Source of the DNA: SAR324 cluster bacterium
GTDB taxonomy: Bacteria; SAR324; JACQKK01
Reading direction: 5' to 3'
NCBI GenBank assembly: GCA_027296185.1
Contig: JAPUJL010000474.1
Span: forward strand, 1-8,108
Length of the DNA stretch: 8,108 bases
The number at the start of each line of letters is the position of its first letter. Position 1 is the first letter of the stretch. The notes under the pieces are model-generated. The model did not search any database, was not told the DNA's origin, and saw only the letters and a program-made list of their open reading frames with translations. Both the position numbers and the translations under genes were made by a program. Of the stretch, positions 1-5,119 are shown one piece after another.

Positions 1-771
1 TCCATGGCCGAGGCGCTGGAGCGGGTGCAGGCCGTGTACCGCGCCGCCCTGGCCTTGCTCACCGAGCGGCACGGCTATCGGCCCCTGGTCGCCGACGAGG
101 GCGGATGGGCGCCGCGCCTGGCGAGCAACGAGGCCATGCTCGAGTTGACCACCGAGGCCATCGAGCGCGCCGGCTGCCGCCCCTTGGAAGACGTGGCGGT
201 GGCCATCGACGTGGCGGCCACCCACTTCTACGTCGAGGGCCGCTACTGCCTGGCGGTGGAGAACGCCGACCTGGAACCCGAGGCGATGATCGCGCGCCTG
301 GAGGATTGGTGCCGGCGCTTCCCGCTGCTCAGCATCGAAGACGGCTTGGCCGAGGAGGACTGGGCCCATTGGCCCGCCTTGCAAGCGCGGCTGGGGGAGC
401 GCTGCCAGATTCTGGGCGACGACCTCTTCGCCACCCACCCGGAGCGAATCCGGCGCGGCATCGGGGCGCGGGCCGCCAACAGCGTGCTGATCAAGGTCAA
501 TCAGATCGGCACCCTCAGCGAGGCGCTGGAGGCGCTCCGCCTGGCCCGGGAGGCGGGCTGGACGGCGGTCGTGAGCGCCCGCAGCGGAGATACCGAGGAT
601 TCCTGGCTGGCCGATCTGGCCGTGGGCAGCGGCGCGGGGCAGATCAAGATCGGCTCCATCGCCCGCTCGGAACGGCTGGCCAAGTACAACCGCCTGCTCG
701 CCATCGAACACGACGACCCCGCCCTCCCCTTCGCGCGGGATGCCCTGGACCGGTTCGTGGGGGGATCGTGA
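1..771 (+). CDS. Enolase-family protein, C-terminal part (5' end outside window)
   Basis: Enolase interconverts 2-phosphoglycerate and phosphoenolpyruvate in cytosolic glycolysis and gluconeogenesis. The visible 256 codons cover the TIM-barrel domain; the family is about 430 residues long, and the frame is open to base 1, so the ATG at 4 is internal. Numbering from that ATG, the following are present: DEGGWAP (Glu32), the metal ligands Asp69 (AIDVAAT), Glu112 (SIEDGL) and Asp139 (GDDLF), the catalytic lysine Lys164 (LIKVNQIGTL), Lys215 (GQIKIG) and the closing RSERLAKYN. The usual active-site SHRSGETED is SARSGDTED, so the conserved histidine is Ala192, and the usual Thr after Lys215 is Ile. 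This looks like a divergent paralogue rather than the housekeeping enolase. Family assignment is firm; activity is uncertain. The gene converges on the HEAT/TPR gene 54 nt away. Confidence 0.93.
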   Translation, partial: SMAEALERVQAVYRAALALLTERHGYRPLVADEGGWAPRLASNEAMLELTTEAIERAGCRPLEDVAVAIDVAATHFYVEGRYCLAVENADLEPEAMIARLEDWCRRFPLLSIEDGLAEEDWAHWPALQARLGERCQILGDDLFATHPERIRRGIGARAANSVLIKVNQIGTLSEALEALRLAREAGWTAVVSARSGDTEDSWLADLAVGSGAGQIKIGSIARSERLAKYNRLLAIEHDDPALPFARDALDRFVGGS

Positions 772-802
772 GAGAAGAGGCCGCGAAAGCAGCGATCTCC
801 GT

Positions 803-823
803 GAGCGCCTCGGAAAAGCGCTC
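803..823. terminator. Possible bidirectional hairpin between convergent genes
   Basis: GAGCGC (803-808) and GCGCTC (818-823) form a perfect 6-bp stem with a 9-nt loop. It sits in the 54-nt gap between the enolase stop and the stop of the convergent HEAT/TPR gene. There is no T-run on either side, so a classical intrinsic terminator is not shown. The position is the main argument. Confidence 0.35.
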
Positions 824-825
824 GG

Positions 826-1536
826 CTACATCATCTGGCCTTCGGTGAGGCGGTGGAGACGCTGGATCGTCTCGGCCACGCCGGGCAGGTTGGGGTTGAT
901 CTCCAGGGCCCGCTCGAAGTAGTGCGCCGCCGCGGCGGGCTGTTCCAGGGAGATCATGCACATGCCCGCGCCGCTGAGGGCGCCGAAGTGGTAGCGGTTG
1001 CGCTTGAGAGTCTCCTCGATGTCGGCGAGGGAGCCCTTGTAATCGCCCAGGTAGTAGAGGGCCGTGGCGCGCTTGTTGTAGCCCTCGGCGAACTCCCCGT
1101 CCATTTCCACCACATCCTCGAAGATGGCCAGGGCGGCGGCGAACTCCCCCCGGTTCAACAGCGCGGTGCCCTCGCTCAGCCGCCGGTCCACTGCCGGGTC
1201 GCCGGAGCGCATCCAAATTTGCCAGATCGACTGCTCGCCGAGCAGGCGCACGCCGGCGTCGCGGTCGCGCAGCGCCTCCACCAATTGGGGCACCGATTCC
1301 TGGGTGGCGTGCTGGCCCAGCCACAGCGCCGCCTCGCGGCGGGCATCGGTTTCGCCGCCGCGGAGCAACTCGTGGCGGGACTGCAACTCCGCCTCCGCGC
1401 CCGTGGCCAGCAGACTGGGGACAAGCGATCCAACCAGCAGCCCCGTGAGCAGCACCGTGAGCAGCGCCGTCAGCTGTACCGCCCCCAAAACGGGCGGCCG
1501 GAGGTGGGTGGACTGTGGGGCGGAACGGTAGGTCAT
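826..1536 (-). CDS. Membrane-anchored HEAT/TPR-repeat protein
   Basis: This is a 236-residue protein, probably a scaffold or interaction protein facing the periplasm; no enzymatic motif is seen. From the ATG at 1536, a short polar N-terminus leads to a hydrophobic segment at about 17-44 (rich in LTALLTVLLTGLL), which could be a membrane anchor or an uncleaved signal. A HEAT-like helix pair lies at about 65-108 (ARREAALWLGQH, VPQLVEALRDRD). Three TPR units follow at about 117-150, 151-184 and 185-218, with typical residues such as GYNKRATALYYLGDYKGSL and HYFERALEINPNLPG. The open frame continues upstream to 1818, but that stretch overlaps the more convincing gene at 1625-1873 in another frame and looks non-protein, so I take 1536. 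No clear ribosome binding site precedes it. TPR proteins of this general form are common in proteobacteria; the specific role is unknown. Confidence 0.85.
   Translation of the reverse strand: MTYRSAPQSTHLRPPVLGAVQLTALLTVLLTGLLVGSLVPSLLATGAEAELQSRHELLRGGETDARREAALWLGQHATQESVPQLVEALRDRDAGVRLLGEQSIWQIWMRSGDPAVDRRLSEGTALLNRGEFAAALAIFEDVVEMDGEFAEGYNKRATALYYLGDYKGSLADIEETLKRNRYHFGALSGAGMCMISLEQPAAAAHYFERALEINPNLPGVAETIQRLHRLTEGQMM
1444..1479 (-). repeat. 12-bp tandem repeat inside the membrane-segment codons
   Basis: Three adjacent 12-nt units (cgtgagcagcac, cgtgagcagcgc, cgtcagctgtac) encode a four-residue hydrophobic repeat of the form Leu-Leu-Thr-X in the predicted membrane segment of the HEAT/TPR protein. 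The first two units differ by one base and the third is diverged. In-frame loss or gain of a unit would change the membrane segment length by four residues. Confidence 0.6.
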
Positions 1537-1624
1537 GGCCGTGGCCGGAAATGCGCGCGATTTGGGTCCAACAGCGCCTCGATGTGGAAACAGCACAACA
1601 AACCAATCGGAAAGCCCCGATCCC

Positions 1625-1873
1625 TTAAAGGGAATCTCTCCACCGAGCTTCAGCGGCTTTTCGCGCAATCTCCAACCGGCGTTCGGGCGAAAGAGCATTT
1701 TTCCGTGCTTTTCCCCTTTTGAGCCCGCCAATTTTGCCGCGCGCAACGGCGTGTGGATTCTTTCCGCTGCCGGACGGGGTATCTTCGGTAGGCTGGTCCG
1801 CTGTGGCGTCCTGGACACTGGACGCTGCCGATCGGTTCAGATCGCGGGGTCGGCTTTTCGGTCGTTTGGCCAT
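1625..1873 (-). CDS. Small basic glycine/lysine-rich protein, possibly nucleic-acid binding
   Basis: This is an 82-residue, strongly basic protein. Residues 41-78 carry the recognisable motif HAVARGKIGGLKRGKAR, then LSPERRLEIARKAAEARW. Short bacterial proteins with this Gly-Gly-Leu-Lys-x-Gly plus 'SPERR.EIARKAA.ARW' arrangement are widespread and are sometimes labelled histone H1-like; binding to DNA or RNA is a guess from charge and composition. The N-terminal half (MAKRPKSRPRD, then an acidic, Ser/Thr-rich linker at about 16-40) is probably disordered. The start is the ATG at 1873, preceded only by a weak purine stretch. The gene lies 88 nt upstream of the HEAT/TPR start on the same strand, so the two could share a transcript. 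The stop codon falls in a small palindrome (TCCCTTAAAGGGA, 1620-1632). Confidence 0.8.
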   Translation of the reverse strand: MAKRPKSRPRDLNRSAASSVQDATADQPTEDTPSGSGKNPHAVARGKIGGLKRGKARKNALSPERRLEIARKAAEARWRDSL

Positions 1874-1991
1874 GACCTATCTGTAACACAGGCCCTGCTC
1901 GAGCGCACTAGCCAGGCAATTCAATCCGACCCACTACCCGCCGCGAATGCCTGTCCCGGTACCCCGCTGGGGGCGGGCTGCTTTCCATTCA

Positions 1992-2021
1992 TAGGAAACT
2001 TTTGTACATTCCGAATCTAAT
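1992..2021 (+). promoter_or_regulatory. Weak candidate promoter for the 645-residue protein gene
   Basis: An A+T-rich island (about 1981-2030) stands out in the otherwise G+C-rich divergent intergenic region. TCTAAT (2016-2021) matches the sigma70 -10 box at 5 of 6 positions. The best spaced -35 is poor (TAGGAA at 1992-1997, 18-nt spacer). An alternative pair is TTTCCA (1982-1987) with TACATT (2005-2010) at 17 nt, 4 of 6 each. A promoter is expected somewhere here; the exact boxes are uncertain. Confidence 0.3.
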
Positions 2022-2055
2022 GGGGAAATGTGCCCCCGAACGTCGCTTTCCTGAC

Positions 2056-2080
2056 CCTGCCCACCGCGGCGCTGGGCGGG
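2056..2080 (+). other. Stem-loop in the probable 5' leader of the 645-residue protein gene
   Basis: CCTGCCCA (2056-2063) can pair with TGGGCGGG (2073-2080) in an 8-bp stem including one G-T pair, with a 9-nt loop. It lies about 30 nt before the start codon and just ahead of the purine-rich GAAGG (2096-2100) that may serve as ribosome binding site. No riboswitch class is recognised. Confidence 0.3.
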
Positions 2081-2112
2081 TGGAGAGCCCGTGACGAAGG
2101 CGGTGTAGCCTT

Positions 2113-4050
2113 ATGATGGAGTTCGAGAAGGCGATCCACGACGCCTCGACCCTGTTCCTGTTCGATCTGCGCTCGCAGCACCGGCTACAGGAATGGGCGG
2201 AGGCGGCCGCTCCCCGCTCGCGGGACCGTACCCTGCTGCGCCTCAGCCTGGCCGCGTTTACCTACTACAACGCGGTGGAAGCGCAGGTGGAGAACCTGCA
2301 CACCTACATCAAGCAGGCCTCGGACGTTCTCAACGAGGTAAAGCGCTTCCGGGAAGACCGGGTGGTCTACACCATGGCCTTGCGCATGGAGGTGGACCTG
2401 CTGATGAGCGGCTCCCTGCTCAAGTTCCTGGAGTCCCCACCGGGCCAGGAGCGTGTCCACCTCTTCAACGAGGCGGACCGGCGGGCGCTTTCCATCTGCG
2501 AGTCGCTGCTGCGCAACCTGCCCACGAACTTCGATCCGCTGCCCAACACCTGGTACACCTCCCTGATCCCGCTCTTTCCGCCCTTCCAGGACCAGACGCT
2601 GCTCTATTACCGGGACCGCGTGAAGGACAACCGCATCGTGGCCCTGGCGGGCATCTTGCGCCAGTTGCGGCGCGAGCTGGTGGCCGCGGCGGGGGTGATT
2701 CAGGCCAAGCAGTTCGTGTCCGAGCACAACGTCAAGGTGAAGCCTCCGAGCCTGCTGCGGGGGCTGTTCCGGCAGGGTCTGCAGGAGGTGCTGTCCCGGG
2801 CCGAATCGGATCTGCCCCACCACTTCCAGCTGAGCAGCGATATCACCCTGCCCAAGCAGGTGGCGTTCTCTGAGTTGGACGCCGCAATGACTACGGTCGA
2901 GGCCACCATCGATCAGTCCAAGCGGGAGCGGGACGTCCGCAAGTACACCGGCTCCCTGCTGCACCTGGGCATCCTGAACTTCCTCCGGGGCAATCACGGC
3001 CGCAGCGTGCAGGCACTGGTGCACACCCTGCGCGCCAGCAAGAACATCGATCCGCAGGACAAGAAGCTGCGCATGTACCGGCACGAGGAGTTTTCCGACA
3101 TCCCCTTCATGATCGGCACGAACTTCCTCCGCCACGCCATGGACGAGGAGGCGACCGAGGAAACCAGGGCGATGGGCCTGCAGAAGAGCAAGGGCGGGTT
3201 GATGCAGGCCCTCGTGATTAGCCCCGACTATCACCAGGCCTACGTCAACCTGTGCCTCGCCGTCGCGCTGGAAGGGGAAGAGGACCCCCGCGCGGTGATC
3301 GATCTCTACATGAGCCAGTTCGACAACGACCTCTCCCAGATCAACCCGGCGGTCTTCCGCAACCTGGGCCTGCTGGAGAGTCAGGAGGGGATCGGCCACG
3401 TGCCGCCGAGCATGGTGAAATGGCTGATGCTCTCCAAGCTCTGCTCGGGCGGCGAGATAACCGAGGGGCGCAAGATGCTGCAGGAGCTAAAGACCCTCTA
3501 CATCCTCAACGCCCACGAATATTCGGCGGTGTACCTGGACACGTACCGCTCGGCCCTGCGCACCCACCAGGAATCGTTCATCGAGGATCTGAAGAACGAC
3601 AACGTCCACTCGGCGATCCTGTTCCACATCGCTCATGCCCACACCTACCTCTCCCTGGCCCAGGGCAAGGACAATTCGGAACTCAAGGTGGATCTGGACA
3701 AGCTGGATCAGGGGATCGATCTGAACTCCGAAGCGCTCTACTTTAACCGGAAGAACCCCATGGCCGAGCGGCTCGTGGAAACACAGTCCCAGCTGCTGGT
3801 CTACCTCAGCCGCCGCGCCGAGCAGCGCTGGGACAACATCAACGTCAATATCGGCCAGCGCTTCCAGCTCTACGAGGACTTCCTGCGCCAGGAGCGCACC
3901 TACGGCCAGATGAAGCAGCGCCTGGCCGAGCTGAAGTTGGAATCCCTCCTCCCCGAAATCCAAATCTCCCAGGCCGCCCGGCTGAAGATGGATGGCGTGA
4001 TCAGCGAGGATCAGCGCAAGCGCATCCGCGACCGTGTGATGGCGGGCTGA
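2113..4050 (+). CDS. Unrecognised 645-residue cytosolic alpha-helical protein, TPR-like in places
   Basis: I do not recognise this protein. It has no signal peptide, membrane segment, nucleotide-binding loop or metal-binding cluster, so it is likely cytosolic. Nearly all of it reads as amphipathic helix. TPR-like stretches occur at about 278-308 (GSLLHLGILNFLRGNHGRSV), 360-388 (GGLMQALVISPDYHQAYVNL) and 497-545. A less helical section rich in Pro and aromatics lies at about 136-165 (LPTNFDPLPNTWYTSLIPLF). The C-terminus (about 590-645) is charged and helical, ending in ISEDQRKRIRDRV. The start is the ATG at 2113 (a second ATG follows directly), with GAAGG about 12 nt upstream. Codon use resembles the neighbours, so a recent transfer is not obvious. 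It stands alone on its strand: divergent from the small basic protein gene, convergent with the SNase-like gene. A helical-repeat scaffold is the most that can be inferred. Confidence 0.9.
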   Translation: MMEFEKAIHDASTLFLFDLRSQHRLQEWAEAAAPRSRDRTLLRLSLAAFTYYNAVEAQVENLHTYIKQASDVLNEVKRFREDRVVYTMALRMEVDLLMSGSLLKFLESPPGQERVHLFNEADRRALSICESLLRNLPTNFDPLPNTWYTSLIPLFPPFQDQTLLYYRDRVKDNRIVALAGILRQLRRELVAAAGVIQAKQFVSEHNVKVKPPSLLRGLFRQGLQEVLSRAESDLPHHFQLSSDITLPKQVAFSELDAAMTTVEATIDQSKRERDVRKYTGSLLHLGILNFLRGNHGRSVQALVHTLRASKNIDPQDKKLRMYRHEEFSDIPFMIGTNFLRHAMDEEATEETRAMGLQKSKGGLMQALVISPDYHQAYVNLCLAVALEGEEDPRAVIDLYMSQFDNDLSQINPAVFRNLGLLESQEGIGHVPPSMVKWLMLSKLCSGGEITEGRKMLQELKTLYILNAHEYSAVYLDTYRSALRTHQESFIEDLKNDNVHSAILFHIAHAHTYLSLAQGKDNSELKVDLDKLDQGIDLNSEALYFNRKNPMAERLVETQSQLLVYLSRRAEQRWDNINVNIGQRFQLYEDFLRQERTYGQMKQRLAELKLESLLPEIQISQAARLKMDGVISEDQRKRIRDRVMAG

Positions 4051-4060
4051 TCGGCCCGCC
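4041..4060. terminator. Perfect hairpin at the convergence of two genes
   Basis: GGCGGGC (4041-4047) and GCCCGCC (4054-4060) form a perfect 7-bp stem with a 6-nt loop that begins with the TGA stop of the 645-residue protein gene. The SNase-like gene ends at 4063 on the other strand. Because the hairpin reads the same on both strands, it could slow transcription from both sides. No T-run follows, so it is terminator-like by position and stem only. Confidence 0.5.
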
Positions 4061-4062
4061 GG

Positions 4063-4602
4063 TCATTCCCCCGCATTCACGCGTCCCCCTCGCCGCCATT
4101 CCCAGGGCGGGACACAGTCCATGGCCCAGAGCCCCCGGCGGCCGGCGCGGGCGTCCGCCTCCAGCGAGGCGTAGGGCTCCCCCCGCTCCGGATCGGCGTA
4201 GGCGAGCCCCCCTGAGACCAGGGCGGCATTGAGCGGCTCCCCGCCGGGAAACCGGCAGAGGGCCGCCGGTTCCGCTCCGTCTTGACCGGCCGCCAGTTCG
4301 CAGGTGAGGGGCTGGGTTTGCAGCAATTCCTGGAGAAACGACGCGGCGAAGGCGCCCATGCGGAATGTTTCGCCGTCGGGCTTGAGGCAGCTTTGGCCGA
4401 GCTCCGGCGCGTCGATACCCCACAGGGTCAGCCGGCGGCCGCCAACCACCAGCGTGTCGCCGTCGACGACACGGGCGATTCCGTAAACAGCGATGCCGGA
4501 AAGGGGGGCGCCGTCACCGGCTTCCTCCCCATGGCCGGGGTGAGCCGCGCCCAGCCAGGTGGCCACAAAGGCCGCTGCCCATAGGACGCGCTTGTGAATC
4601 AT
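4063..4602 (-). CDS. Secreted SNase-like (thermonuclease-fold) protein lacking both catalytic arginines
   Basis: This is a 179-residue protein with a signal peptide (MIHKRVLW, then a hydrophobic run to about 19; cleavage near 20-25), so it is likely periplasmic or secreted. The SNase-like OB fold starts at GIARVVDGDTLVV (41-53) and continues through LTLWGIDAPELGQSC (58-72) to LNAALVSGGLAYA (124-136) and the helix AR.GRRGLW (151-159). Compared with staphylococcal nuclease, calcium ligands Asp21 and Asp40 correspond to Asp49 and Asp64, and Glu43 to Glu67. The position of Arg35, normally in 'xRLWGIDAPE', is Thr59. The segment that should hold Arg87 ('GR..A.C') is AEPAALC, with Glu111 or Pro112 there. 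Four cysteines (72, 101, 116, 163) could form disulfides. No good ribosome binding site precedes the ATG at 4602. The fold is confident; nuclease activity is doubtful. Confidence 0.88.
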   Translation of the reverse strand: MIHKRVLWAAAFVATWLGAAHPGHGEEAGDGAPLSGIAVYGIARVVDGDTLVVGGRRLTLWGIDAPELGQSCLKPDGETFRMGAFAASFLQELLQTQPLTCELAAGQDGAEPAALCRFPGGEPLNAALVSGGLAYADPERGEPYASLEADARAGRRGLWAMDCVPPWEWRRGGRVNAGE

Positions 4603-4654
4603 GGGACCATTCGCGCGAAGGGGCGGGGCAAGCGTGCGGCTGCCGGAGCGGACC

Positions 4655-4999
4655 CTACTGGAGTTCCGCCACCAACTCGGCGGCGCGGGCGTTGCCCACG
4701 GCGATCATCACTCGGCTGGAGGCGAGGGCGCGGTCGACGCCGTCCGTGGCGTTCTCGCAGGTGCGTTTGGCGTGTTCGAGCACGTTGCTGGCGTCGTCCA
4801 GGAAGCGCTGTGCCAGCCGCCGGTCCTCATCGGGCAACGCGTCGATCTTTTCGCCGACCTCCGCGATCAAGCGCTCCGCCGCGGCGATTTGTTTTTCGCA
4901 ATCCGCCGCCAGCACCGCCCCGGGGAGGCCCAGCAATGTTACTCCCAGGGCCATTACCAGGGCTGCTCGCAGGATTGGGGCAATCCATCGTTTTCCCAT
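4655..4999 (-). CDS. Small secreted helical protein with two cysteines, unknown function
   Basis: This is a 114-residue protein. An N-terminal signal peptide (MGKRW, then a hydrophobic core at about 10-30, with AVLA before AD) predicts Sec export and cleavage near residue 31. Asp precedes the first Cys, so it is not a lipobox. The mature part of about 83 residues is almost entirely helical and charged, and contains just two cysteines (Cys34 and Cys81), which could form a disulfide bracing a helical hairpin. No family is recognised. The start is well supported by AAGGAG seven bases upstream. It lies between the penicillin-binding protein gene (120 nt upstream) and the SNase-like gene (52 nt downstream), all on one strand, so co-transcription with the SNase-like gene is plausible. 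Confidence 0.85.
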   Translation of the reverse strand: MGKRWIAPILRAALVMALGVTLLGLPGAVLAADCEKQIAAAERLIAEVGEKIDALPDEDRRLAQRFLDDASNVLEHAKRTCENATDGVDRALASSRVMIAVGNARAAELVAELQ

Positions 5000-5006
5000 G
5001 CTTCCG

Positions 5007-5012
5007 CTCCTT
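5007..5012 (-). promoter_or_regulatory. Strong ribosome binding site for the small secreted protein
   Basis: On the minus strand AAGGAG lies 7 nt before the ATG at 4999. It is the clearest Shine-Dalgarno match in the window and fixes the start of this gene. Confidence 0.8.
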
Positions 5013-5091
5013 CGATTCGTCCACGGGGTCCGGCCCTCCCGGCATACGTGCGGCCCTCGCGCGGCGTGGTGGGGTGAAGTGTAGCCGATTA

Positions 5092-5103
5092 CCCGCGCGC
5101 GGG
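5092..5103. other. Palindrome CCCGCGCGCGGG after the penicillin-binding protein gene
   Basis: This 12-nt perfect palindrome lies 17 nt past the stop codon of the penicillin-binding protein gene (minus strand). It could fold into a short stem after that transcript, but no T-run follows. It could also overlap a promoter for the downstream small secreted protein gene: TTTCCC, 17 nt, then TACACT on the minus strand is a weak candidate. Role unresolved. Confidence 0.3.
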
Positions 5104-5119
5104 AAACTTCGGTGCGGCG

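Noticed and set aside
1537..1818. Upstream extension of the HEAT/TPR protein to a 330-residue form
   Set aside because: It overlaps the better-supported small basic protein gene in another frame, and the added residues do not look like a domain or signal peptide. The hydrophobic anchor fits a start at 1536.
2185..3399. 404-residue open frame on the minus strand
   Set aside because: Antisense shadow of the 645-residue protein gene; rich in Gln, His, Val and Leu from complementing its codons, with no motif.
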